DNA of 64,000 nucleotides from assembly GCA_021904315.1 (NCBI GenBank), contig CM038910.1:24500256-24564255 (forward strand), given 5' to 3'. Positions 9,897 through 22,100 of the stretch are shown here, piece by piece. A program made the position numbers and the translations under genes. Each line of letters begins with the position of its first letter. The stretch's first letter is position 1. The DNA is from Sphagnum magellanicum. Lineage: Eukaryota; Streptophyta; Sphagnopsida; Sphagnales; Sphagnaceae. The notes under the pieces were generated by a model that searched no databases, was not told where the DNA came from, and was given only the letters and a program-made list of their open reading frames with translations.

Positions 9897-12800
9897 TCAT
9901 GTGTTGAAGCCCATGCGCCCTGCTAGTTTGCTTTCCAGGATTCTTCGGTCAATGGCTGCATTTACTGAATTCATCTAGACACCCAAGCCGGCATTGAAAT
10001 AATGAGTCAGCAAAGAAGATGAAAGAACAAACTTGCAACCTAAAGTATATAACAGAACTAACTGAAGCTCCTGCCTCTTTCCAGGATTTAGAGCCATCAC
10101 CACAAAAATTGTTGTCCCAATTGTCACCAAGAAAGACACTTCACATTCTAGGATCTACCCCATATTCTAGGTGAACAGCTAGAAGAGCACTCAGCTATCT
10201 GTATCTAGAGCTGACCTTACCTGCATTGTCTCATCAAGTGCCTGGTACTGTGAGAGTGACATCCTTCGCTCCTCCTGTAAAGATAACTTACATCAGCTTT
10301 GCAAAAGAGAAAGAGGCAAGAGAATGTTCAGCATTCAGCTGACAACAGGAAAATACCAAAGATCCTCGAAAATCCAGAGCCAGATTGACTCAGGCTACAT
10401 ATTCAACAGTTTCTACACAGTATCCACATTTTGAACTTCTTGGCTGACACAATATATCACCATGCAAACAACCCAATTGACTAGGGTACCAGAAAATATT
10501 GTACATTTCCATACTTACAGGTTTCTAGGATATTATCATAAGACCTTATGACAACCAAAAAAATTTCTAACATAAAAGGGAGTGAGATGTGCCCAAACTA
10601 AGTGTGGGAAAACTCAAGGTTGCCCAAATTCCCAAAACCAAGTCTTACAAAGTCAAAGAGTAGGAACCTGGAACCAGTGGGTATTGCAAAATGAATCCTG
10701 CCCAACAATGGCACCAATCCTACCAAGGCCAGACAAAAATATAGTTGCTCAGTTTTCAACTTTTGGGAAACTGTACAAAGGGCTCAACAAAAAAGAAAAA
10801 AAAGAAGAAAATGGGAAATCTAGAAACAGCCGGAGATAACATGATGAGCAGAAAAACTAGATAGAGGATTAGTACACTCTACAGTTCAGTCATCAAGAAC
10901 AGGCAGGTGGATAAAAATATGGTTCCAATCTATGACACCATATTGCAAAAGAAAGAGGCAAAGTCGAACAGGAACCACCTGCCTCCTTATTTCACCATGG
11001 TAACAGGGGCCCTCAAGTTGCTTCAACTTTTCACCAAGCACTTATCCTCAGGTTCCCACACTTGGATGACTGGTTGAGAGAGTGAACCCTAGTCTTCCTT
11101 GGTTTACTATTTGAAATAACATCTAGCATCACCCGTTGATGCTGAACCACCCAGGACCCTAACATCATAACCAATCATACAAGAGGAGTTGACCAAGGAA
11201 ACCAAGAATACATAAAGAGAAGAAAAGATGAAAAATGAAGCAAACAATGTAGTATAAAGAGAGGAGAGGAATAATGTGGAGAACCTTAAGAGCATGATTT
11301 TTTGGGGGAAAAAAATCCAGGAACCTAACCCCAAAGACTCAGGAATGATTAGGTTTACACTTTTTCTTCACTGGTTGCCTCTGACATCAGTATTGCTTAT
11401 GGATTGATACTTTTGTAACAACTTTCAGTCATTTAGAACGGTTGGAAATTGCCACCACTAGGATTTGGCTATCAGCCCTGGTTTTAGGGTGGAAAATAAT
11501 GACAGAACAGAACACAAGTTGAAACAAAATATACAAATTGCAAGCACCCAAAACAGAAGACATGGGTCAAGGGAAGATAAACAAACCATGGACATCATTT
11601 CATCATCCCAAACTAAGTAGACCTCATTGGTGCTGGTAGCAGGGCCAGGTGGCTTGTTGGAGATGACAGGGGGAGGCCCAATGGCTGGTCCTCCAGTGTT
11701 AGGACCTGAAGCATACATATGGCTCCCAGGAGGTGGAGGGGGCTGAGCACTTGCAGCTGCACACACCCAACACAAGCAAATGGGTGATCCAAAACACAAA
11801 GATCATAAAAACTGAAGACATTTCCAAAAATTCTCCCTGTGTGCAATTGGAAGCCACTGAATTCCCACAATTTCATTGACTGAATGAGCCCAGACCTCTG
11901 TAGTTGCAGTGTTGAGAACTACATGCAGCTAATGGGACTCAATGTGGCAATCTCATGCCACATAGCCTGGAAATAGATTGCTATTGCAGACAAAAGTGAT
12001 CTAAGACAATAAGGCTGCCACAACAAATGATCCACATTATGATGGAGGGTGCAAGGGGAAAATCTCACCTATAGAAGGGACAGGAGGAGGAGGGCCGGGA
12101 ATGTGTGCAGGTGGTAGTGGTGGTGGAACCCCAGTACTGTTTTTCTGGAACTCACTGAGACCAAGGACTTGTTGTGGCTTGGTACCTTGGCTCCCAGCAA
12201 CATGCAGTGGTGGCGGCTGTGGAGGCCCACTTGGTTGCAAGGGAAAGAGGGGCTGCGACGGTGCAGACTGTGGGATGGGACCAGGACCAGATGGCAAAGG
12301 TGGACCAATTGCGAATAACTGCTGTGAGGGGGGTTTTGTTGATGTGGCAGGGTGAGCAGGTGAGCCTTGACCCTGGATTGGAAATAGTGGCTGTGGTGGC
12401 TGCAGGGGTCGAGGAGGACCCAAGCCTGGCTGCCCTGCTACTGTGGTGCTCATTCTCCAGCCCTGTGGAGGGGGGGGCACCTGTGGACTCCATGTAGGAG
12501 GCGGACGGTGTGTCATAGAACCAGGAGTTGTATGCCTGCAAAAAAAGCCAGAAACAGTGTGAGAAGGTCCATGAATCACGATGTGCAAGACTATACACAT
12601 CATGTATCTGGCTATACATTACTAAGCAAAGGGAACAAGCATCAACTCTGGGCATAGGAAGCAGAAGGTGCAACAGTGCCCTTTGCATAAGTAATCAGCC
12701 ATCACAGGTAACTAAAATTGTAGCATTAAACATGTCACACAACTGCAAGATTACCTCAAGATGAAAACTATTCATCTACCTTACACTGCTGAGATTCACG

Positions 12801-15314
12801 ACATGATTGTAAGCTAGTAGCACAGAACAAGGACATCAACACCCATATAGCTAAAGACACATATCTTATGAGATTGCAGAAAATACTCCATAATAACACT
12901 TTGAAGGTATAACTATTATCTCAGTATAATCCAAACCAAAACAAACACCACAAGAATGAGTGCAGTCATAACCTTGTTGTAAGTGTCAGTCACAAAGTAT
13001 CAGACCATCACCTTCATAATGACAATGACTAGCTGCCATTACTTTTGGCTGATTTCATCAGCTCTGAATGGTGGGTGTAGCTAAGTAAATACCCATCTGC
13101 TCAAAATTTCCAGCAATCAATCCTATGAAAATGTGTGTAGTGCACTAGTTGCATTTCTGGAACCAGTCAGGAGACTCAATGATGATGGTGGCTTCATATT
13201 CAAGAGATACAGGTACTTGAAAAGGACAACAGAATCTACCAGAAAAGACACAATAGACATACACCTGAACTTCCCATGTAAAGAAAATGACCGACGCACC
13301 TTGAGTGAAAGCATGAATCCAACACCTGGAAGGCAAAGACGGCACATACATAAGGGTGAAAAGAAAGGACACTTACACAGGTGGCATTGGAGCATAGAAC
13401 GGTTGGGGGGGCATACCAAGACCATTTGTTCTCATGACAACACCCCCTACAAATGGCAATGAGGGGGGGACCTCCACCCGAGCAACCTTTGCCGGGTTTC
13501 TCTCATCTGCAAGGCCACACAATGTTCGTGAGAAACAATCCATATCTTCACATTCTTTTGCAGCCAGCACCATTCAACAAGTCAATAGCATATGTGTCCA
13601 AGCTGCAACAAGCTTATCAGGGCAAGTTTCATTTCCAATTAGCTTGCCCCAGTGCAAGCAAGCATTTAAGCCCAAGGCATAGAGAGGGCTGCATGGATGG
13701 TAGTGATTCAGACATCCTGCACCCTAAACTATGACTAGATATAGCCATAAAGAGACGTAACATTGGATCATACCATCAACATCATCACCATCATGTGCTG
13801 CCAGAATCTCAGGAGGAATCCCCTCCATGCCATAAATCTCTAGATCAGTCAATGATTCCCGCTCTGGTTTTGCATTTGGCACCCTGCAACACAGCAAGAT
13901 GGGCCATCAGATCTCAACAGTGCAGCACCAAAATCCTCAGAGAACATGTCTGTGAGATTGCAGAGAAAACTCCACAACAATGTTTTGAAGGTAACTCATT
14001 CTTTCAGTTCTGGCAAAACCAAAATTGAAATGACAAAGAATGAGTGCAGTCTTAACTTTTATCATTGCTGCACATATCTCTCAGAGAACAAGATTCTAAG
14101 GCAGGAAAGGGAGAGAAGTCTAAGATCATTCAACCCTTCACTTAGCAACAGCGAGGCTGCAAAAATAGGACCATGTAACACACATCGAAACTTCCACTAG
14201 AGAAGTAGGACTGCCTGCAATTATTAAAAAACCTACAGTTTTTATGACATTTTCATGGAACTTCAAAGCTGTACAAAGAAAATCAAAAGGCTAGGGTCAC
14301 AATTTGCTTTTAACTTATTACAGGGGCATTCAAAGAATATGAAGACTTGAAAATTTCAGATTCTGACAAAACTTGACCTTCAACAAGGGTATCTTCAATA
14401 GAATCAGTCTCATTAAAACCTGAAAGCAAAATAATGCCTCCTACAAATAAGCAGAAAGATAAGCAAAAATGGGCGTGGACTCAATAACTACCTATCTATT
14501 GAGCTGCCAGCCATTTTCTCCTACAGATTGAGGAGCACCCTAGGTTGCAAATGTTGAAAGAAATTATGGCCAGTGATGAATACTACATTTCAATGAAATC
14601 CTCGAGACAATAGTTTCAAGATGACAGGACACAGGGCAGAGTCATGAGGTTATGAGAGCCACTCACAAAGCTTCAGACCAATCACCTTGATCATGACTTA
14701 GCAGTGACAAGCTGCCATGATTACTAACCCAATGACTACATCGGCTCCCAATGGACAGACGGATGGTGGGTGGTTTAGATAAGTGCATAATAAGCTGTCC
14801 AAAAATTTGGGGGCAAATTGTTTGTACATAATCTTCTGTGTCCTGAGTTTTCTGTCACCATTTCTGGAAGCAACAGAAAGATGCAATCATTGCTGTTGGC
14901 TAGGGTCGAAGATTTTGAACTCATAGAATTAGGGTTTCTCCACAGATGTAGGTAGAATTTGGAACGACACCATTGGCATTCTTCCTCCAGAATACCACCA
15001 CAGACATTTAGAATGCAGACCACGAGCTGTAGCTGGTGGCATCATGCAGATCAAAGAAAAAAACATAACAAATCGGTTTGTGGGTGGGTGGGTTGTGCGG
15101 AGTAGGGGGGAAGAGAAACGAACTTCGAAATAGACTCCTTGTGCACTTGGAGAACGTGAATGACCATGCCTCCAGCGGAAGAGAGCTTCTTGTGACACAC
15201 GTGACACTTGAAGTGCTTGGCCTTCTGGTGCTGTATCAACACCTTCTCATCCTCAAACTCACGCTCACAGTAAAAGCACCACACCATGTACGTCTTCTTC
15301 TTCTTCTTCCCCAT
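9897..15314 (-). CDS. SUF4/BuGZ-type C2H2 zinc-finger protein, 7 exons
   Basis: Homologue of Arabidopsis SUPPRESSOR OF FRIGIDA 4 and animal BuGZ/ZNF207. Proposed coding exons (minus strand): 15314-15124, 13883-13774, 13506-13377, 12535-12069, 11756-11587, 10274-10221, 9974-9897. They give 399 aa (AtSUF4 is somewhat shorter); all junctions are GT-AG and phases agree. Residues 1-64 carry MGKKKKK and two C2H2 fingers (C13, C16, H29, H34; C37, C40, H53, H58), ending HVLQVHKES. Then come [20 protein letters not shown], a long Pro/Gln-rich low-complexity region (about 145-335), and [21 protein letters not shown], which resembles the GLEBS segment that binds Bub3 in BuGZ. The protein ends INAAIDRR-like then LAGRMGF. 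In Arabidopsis SUF4 acts at the FLC promoter with FRIGIDA. Outside flowering plants a mitotic or splicing role is more plausible (inference). The gene looks intact. Confidence 0.92.
12871..13200. repeat. Intronic repeat copy (A-B-C blocks) in SUF4 intron 3
   Basis: Diverged copy of blocks A (GAGATTGCAGAAAATACTCC), B (around GACTAGCTGCCATTACTTTT) and C (around TTGCATTTCTGGAACCAGTC) also seen at 3525-3845 and 14590-14930. All are in the same orientation. Confidence 0.6.
13590..13715. repeat. Intronic repeat copy (D block) in SUF4 intron 2
   Basis: Matches the D block at about 3884-4000 in RPC10 intron 2: AAGCTGCAACAAGCTT, then TTCATTTCCAATTAGCTTG, then AGAGAGGGCTGCATGGA. In SUF4, exon 3 lies between the C block (intron 3) and this D block. 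In RPC10 the C and D blocks are almost adjacent. Confidence 0.6.
13940..14070. repeat. Intronic repeat copy (A block) in SUF4 intron 1
   Basis: Contains ACATGTCTGTGAGATTGCAG and CCACAACAATGTTTTGAAGG, followed by AATGAGTGCAGTC. This is the closest match to the A block at about 3530-3600 in RPC10 intron 2. Confidence 0.6.
14590..14930. repeat. Intronic repeat copy (B-C blocks) in SUF4 intron 1
   Basis: Contains GTGACAAGCTGCCATGATTAC, then TGTCCTGAGTTTTCTGTCAC and TTTCTGGAAGCAACAG, then GTTGGCTAGGGTCGA. These parallel blocks B and C at about 3655-3840. It is a second full B-C copy within the same gene. Confidence 0.6.
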
Positions 15315-16150
15315 CGCCGCACCCGCTTGATTGATGCACACACAACAACACACCGACAACCAAACCCAAAAGAAGACCTCTCCTCCTCCTCCACCACGAC
15401 CACCACCTCCTCCCACCAAACTTGGCAACAAAAGAATCTCGCCCCCACTAACCTGCCCCAAAAAAAACTCTCCCTCCCCCAACAACAAAAACTGCAGGGA
15501 AAAAATAATCTGACACTACCCCAAAAAAAAAAAAAAGAAAGTACCAAAAAACAAAAGAAATTTCCCACCCAACAACCAAAAAAAAATTCTCGCCAGCGAA
15601 CTCCAAAATGCTCAGCGAAAGTTCGCGCACGAACGAACTCCACGCAACGGACTCTGCGCTTTGCGCTGATATTAGGGTTCCTCACCCCAACCCTAAAAAC
15701 CGTATACCAACCCCCGTATGTGAAAGTATATACGTATACTTAACATAACATTAACTGAAATCAACTGGTATTATAGTAAATCTGTCAAAGTTCTTTTTTG
15801 GTCTCTGCCCGTTGGGAAGAGAATAATAAGTAAAGCATGGGTGTAGGATTTGGGCATGAATTTAGGGTTCTTTGTCCAAAACCTAAAAAACCGTATAACC
15901 AAACAACGATTTGGGCACAAAATTAGGGTTCTTTGTCCAAAACCTTAAAAAACTGTATACCAAATTTCGATACATACAAGTGTACATGTGTATTTCAAAT
16001 CGACAAAAGTCGTCGTATGGGTGTTGTTGTAAACTTGTCAAAGTTCATTGGCGCTGCCCATAGGTCTCCGGAAGAGATTGGGCATTGGTGTAAAGATTTG
16101 GGCATAAAATTTTGGCTCAACCTTGACCCAATGTGTGAGTGACATTTGGA
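15315..16150. promoter_or_regulatory. SUF4 5' leader and promoter with repeated AGGGTT...GTATA units
   Basis: Upstream of the SUF4 start on the minus strand. The first ~300 bp is purine/pyrimidine-skewed, as expected for a 5' UTR. A related unit (ATTAGGGTT, then AACCCTAAAAA or AACCTAAAAAA, then CCGTATA) occurs three times: about 15671-15710, 15847-15907 and 15908-15965. The last two are in tandem with a 61-bp period. The AGGGTT/AACCCTAA parts are telo-box-like. A weaker fourth fragment starts near 16085. Open frames across this span are shadows without domains. Confidence 0.5.
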
Positions 16151-19100
16151 GTATTATGTATGCATATGATAGATGGGCATGTTTCACATAGAAGTGCATG
16201 CATCTAGATGAAAATGTTATAAACTTAATGAGGAAGTTTGAAGTTTGAACTTGTTGTAAAGGGGCAAAGTCATTATGCAAGGTGATGGTAAATGCATTGA
16301 ACTATAATGAAGAAGAAATGAAAATAGAAAGAGCAAGGACTATATTTTAGTACCAATTGAGTTGCTAAAAGTGTAATTTCAAAACTATATGGTATAAATG
16401 GAAATTCTAATTCAAGAAATGACAACATGAAAATTACAACCATTTTAGACATGGGCTAGTCTTGAAAAGAATTGGAACCAAAACAACTTGAAGATTCAAG
16501 AATCAACTCAACTTTATGGACCTAGAAAGGAATGTGCAACTCAAGTCACAAGACATGTCTAAAGCAAAGTCATCACCAATGCCTAAAATCAATTTGTATG
16601 TTTGTAGTCTAACATCTTTCTTTTCTCATAACCTAACTTTTCTTTATTCCCATCAAGCTTTCAATCACTGTGTATGCTAACAATTTGTTTAGCATTTTGT
16701 ATTGTTTTATTTCACAAGATGTTTTTGTAATAATAAGTGATGCAACATCATGAAGTCATTCAAACCATGTTTTTTTTTATAAATAAAAAATTGAAAAAAC
16801 TTGTTCCTCACATTCACAAGTTGTGAAAACATGATCAAATGGAGGGTTTCTTGTAGAGGTAGCTCGTGGGTTCATATTCAAAAGAAATGTTAATAAGATA
16901 TGTAAGGTCAATTTACAATCCTTTTGAATTTCTTTGTAAAACTTTGAGTGTTTCTTTGCAACATCAAAATATTCACATGATAAGAACAATTTATGTACAT
17001 ACAAGAATTGTTATTGTTTTGGCTTGTTTAGTATGAGAGAAAGGTCTATTAATAAACCCTTTCTTACGTAAAGTGCCGCCATGACAATGACATTATAGAG
17101 GGTCAACACTACAATGATAGGGACAATGAGGAAAGATAGGCCACCAGGTAATTCTCACCTAGTGGAAGTTGCTTTGACAAGCTGGAGAATACCTTTTACA
17201 TTATGTAAGTTACTTTTGTTGCAACATCATTATATCGTCAACGAACTTATTTCTTTAGCTCAATGAGGGATCAAATATACAAAAGAAAAAAATGTGATGG
17301 TGCTTTCCAATAGTGAAAATGTTTTACACATGATTGATGAGGTGTATCATGTATATGAAAAAATAGTCTTGATTATGATTTGAGAATCTTGTCAAACTAT
17401 TTTTATCCATTTAAAGTCGCTTGTTTTTTTCAAGCCCGCCCCTTTTAAAATCAAACAAATGTCATCAAAATTTGAATCTTTACACCAAATTCCATATATT
17501 ATTAGAACAATTGATGGTTATGATACCATTCCTTCTTTAGATCCTATATCAAATCATTGTTGAAAAAAAATTATTTGTGTTATTACAAGGTATAGTTTAG
17601 GCACATTATTAGTTTTGGGATTTTGATTTTGGTTTGGTTGAAAGAATGTTGATTGGGTTATATTTTTAAGGAAAAAAATTAAAAAAAATTGTTGTGAAAA
17701 GAAAGCTATTACCTTTGTGATTTTAAATTTATATGACCTTGGTTTTGGTGCCCTTTTAAAAGTGCAGAACATCAATTATCATTTGGAAAGGCACATTGGA
17801 ATTTTATGTAGTCCAACATAAAAACGGCCATAAAAAGAGCTTTTTATATTTAAAAAAAAACTGAAAAATTCTTATGAAAAAAATTAATTCATTGTTGAAA
17901 TATGTACCAAATTTAGTTACAACATGTTTATGTTTGCACAACCTATGTATCATTGAGAATGATTCATTTGACATGTAATAGATTTTAAAAGTTAATACTT
18001 GGAGATGGGATAGTTGCAAAATTAAGTTGAGTGAACTTTGCAAAATTAATATATATCAAATTGATGAAGAAGCCATTGAAACCATTAAATGATTCCAAAA
18101 TCTTACATCAATGGTACAAGAAATTTGATGTTTCATACAAATCAAATGATGAATACAACAAAGGTTAAATATCCAAAAAGTCCAAAGGCAAAATTAATAA
18201 GTAATTGTTTAAGACAAGTGAAATTTCTCATCTTCAAATTGCCCAAGTTTTGTACAACGCAAACTTGCAAAAAAATAACAATGTGAATTAAAATGATGAA
18301 TAAAAAAAATTGATTATTAATTTCATGGTAAACATATATATTTAAAACCTAGTCTACAAAATGAACTGTAAATAATAAGATGATTATAATCTAAATTTGT
18401 TTATGTGAGTTGCCATTTAACCTTTCATGCAAAATTCTTCTTTTGGCAAAATTATGAACTAGAATTGAATTTTTTTTGTTACCATTTGGAACTTGCCCTT
18501 GGAACTTGCCCTACATATATTGTCTTGAATTTTTTTCTTCACATTCATGTTGTATGTGGGTAATGCATAATCATTTGTTTGATTCCTTTTATCATCATGG
18601 TTGTTATCTTTAATTTCATTAGGGCATTAAAAAATGTTACCATTATTTATATGAATTGTTTTCTATGATGGTTCCAATCTAGGTCCATTGTATCATGCAG
18701 GACTTCCTCCCTAAAATTTCATTTGCATACTTCTCGACTCTATAAGTTTTGAATACCTTGAAGTATATTATTTTCAACATGCATGATCTTTTGAAACTTG
18801 GGATTGCAACAACCACTTGGCAATGAAGTTTGTGTAAGGAATAATATTTATAGAATTTTAACAAAATCGATAGGTAATTAATGACTTGAAAACCTTCATG
18901 TGATGTAAAATGAACGAGATCTAAGAAAAAAATAAAAAATAAACATGATAACTATCAACAATCACCATCTAAGTAAAATTAAATATAGTTCAATTTAACA
19001 AATTTGGAGTTTCACTTCAAGCAAATTGGCATGATTACAAAAAAATTTCAATGCCTAAATGGATTACAATCGATTAGACAATTAAGTGCAAACATGATTG

Positions 19101-22100
19101 TTCAATAATTTACACACATTTCAAACATTTCAAGCAATTGATAAATTACTTGCACTTACAAATAAATTTTAACAACCCTCATAACTTAATAACATGACAT
19201 CAAGTTCAAATTATCTTTCAATTGGAAATTTCAATGATATTGAGAAAACAATTCAAGGAAAATTTTTATGAACCTTATTTTTCAACATTTTTTACAAATT
19301 CATCATCCATTTCTCCACAAATGGAATTCAATGCATTTGTATTAATTGTCACCCAATCATTTTGACCTTCTTCGTTTTTTTCCATCTTCACCCCCCTCAC
19401 CATTTGCAATTTTGCCTTTTGACTATTTTACTACAACTTTCTCTTTGATGCTTTGATGACTTGAACAACTTTTAGTAACTTCATTTTTCCTTCACTTGGA
19501 TGACCTTGAAATCTACATCATTTGCCAAATTTCCACAATCAACTTGGAATGGACACATAATAGGTAGTTTAGTATAGGTTTGAAAAATGTCCATCTCGTT
19601 TACACCTACACATTGTTCAAATCCTTTCAAACAAACTCTTTAAATGCCCATGTCAATTTACATCTTGAGCAATGCGAAATGATATAAGAAGGAAAACAAA
19701 ATGAACTATCAAATAGCCAAAGACATGAAAGATGTGAAAACATAAAGAAAACAACTAACATTTTGGTTAACAAGATGTTAACAAGATTGCTTACAAACAA
19801 GGATCCCATGAGGCTTGCAAGTCATTGAAGTTCTTGAACTAGGCGCAAAAAACATGGTTCAAGATTTTCCCTCCCATTTTGTTGTCACCTAGAAATGCCA
19901 TGTAGGATCTTAACTTTCTTGGGCTTGGGACCTTGTTTAAAGGAAAGTTAAATCATGATTTTCATCTAACAAATAGGAATGTTGGATTCTTGGCTCAACT
20001 TCCATTTAAACCACAATTAAAAATGGCTTTAATTAGTTGGTACAATGGAATGGAGGTGGGTTTGCATGGGGTTAAATTGAGAGTTACCCAACCTCACTTG
20101 TATTACTCAAGTTGAAATGGTAGATTATTGTAGCTTTTGAAGTGTAATTGATAATTCTTGTTAAAGAAAAACAACCAAAATTGAAAGCGGGGCGGTTTAA
20201 AATTACGAAACCTTATAAACTTTTCATACCCCAACTCTACCACAGTTAGGACTAGAATCGTCAATTTTGCTAAAACCTTGGATATGAGAATAATGAATCT
20301 TGTGAAAAAATACATTACAACAAGGTGTAGACTCAAATTCCTTTTACCAACAAACTTGTTGGTATTTTAAGTTTCATCTTGGGATTTATGTTTTCCTTAG
20401 GCAACTTTTGTTATTGATGAAAACTTTCAAACAATGTGCAATGAATGTTATTTGACATTATGTTTCAATATTTGATATTCATTTTCATCACCATTTATTC
20501 ACTTTAAAGATAACCAACAATTGAGGATGAAAGGGAGGATCTAGGATAAAACCCAAGCCAAAATCCAAGCTTAATTTTTGGATAACTATATTGTGGCATC
20601 CACAAACATGAAGTGTTTCATCCTTTATAAGTATCATAAGCTTTCCACCACTAATGAATCCTTCATATATAATGTGTAACCAACTTTCACCTTAAGGAAT
20701 TGAAATTTGTAATTTTTCATTATATATATTAATTCACATGTTTCGACTCTTTTTGGTACGTGCATATTTGGGGGATAGATTTCAAGGTTTCATCAATAGA
20801 AACATTTTTGGGACATTATGCATGAAGTAACTACCTTGGATTGCAATAAACTATGGTATTTTTCATGGCACCAATTTTGGCATCATGGTTTATAGTCATT
20901 CATAGTTTATTGCATTAACGTATGTCAAATATTTTGAACCATATGGTGTTCACAAACATGAAATGTTTCATCCCTTTGTAACTATCATCATAATTAATTT
21001 ATCATGCATTCGTATGTTGATGCCTATAACTATTGTTATCATCACACACACAAAACAAAACATGAAAATACTTTGAATGGTACACCACGTCCAAACCAAA
21101 ATGGTCACTCACTTGTAAACACTTTCACAACATAGAAAATAAAAAACTTAACATTGTGCACAAAATACATAAAAACTTGCATACAACAATTGATTGTTGG
21201 AATTTCAAATGACCAAAAATGCTTTGACATCACACAAACTAGAATTATATCTCATTCACAAAACATTCTAAACTTGAATTTGAACCATTTTAATAAAAAC
21301 CCAAACAACTAAGTCAATTCAATTTATCCCCAACTAATTAGGACTTAACCAAATAGATAAATTAACACATTTCACAAATTAATTATTGGGAACAAAAAAA
21401 AGGTAATGTTAAAATATCAATGAACAACTTTCACACATAAGGTGTAAGCAAGATAAAGTGAACAACTTGATTACCTTATCAAAATTGGAACAAGTAGATT
21501 AAAACTAACAACAAAACCCATTATAGAATTGTGGAACATTGAATGTTTTGAATTCAATAACTAAATATGATATATGTTTACCTTAATGTGCCTTGATTTC
21601 CATATTTCAAACTATAAAAATAGGTTTTAAATAAGTTTTTCAAAATACAAGTAACTTTTGACATTTATTTTTCAGTATCGGCTTTTAGTTTCAAATAGGT
21701 GTCAAGTAGGTTGTTACAACAAAGAAATAGATTTTTTTTTTTGATGACTTGCTAAAACATATGTTGATCTTCATTTTCTAACTTATTACATATCAATTTC
21801 ATTAATTTTTCTAACCAAAAAATAGGTTTGGACACATATTTTTCAGTCAGTTTCAAATGTATTTTTTATTTTAAAAAATCATTTTCTTTTAATTTTCTTA
21901 GAATTAGATTATTATAAATTTAATAGAGCCAACTAATGCTACTTGACAAATACTTTCACTTAATTTGATGCTACTTTATGGTAGTTATATGAGAGGCGCA
22001 AGGTTAAAATGGAGACGTTTATTTTTTTGGTATACTTTGTTTTACTTTGACCCCATAACATTATTTTTGAACCTTAAACCCATACCATATATGTTTTAAG

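Noticed and set aside
12101-12497. Plus-strand Gly-rich open frames over the SUF4 Pro-rich exon
   Set aside because: They are antisense shadows of the CCA/CCT-rich exon 4, whose frame, splice sites and family match are on the minus strand.
15236-15685. Minus-strand open frame of ~150 codons rich in Arg, Phe, Val
   Set aside because: It overlaps SUF4 exon 1 in another frame and its promoter. Composition follows simple purine/pyrimidine runs and no domain is visible.
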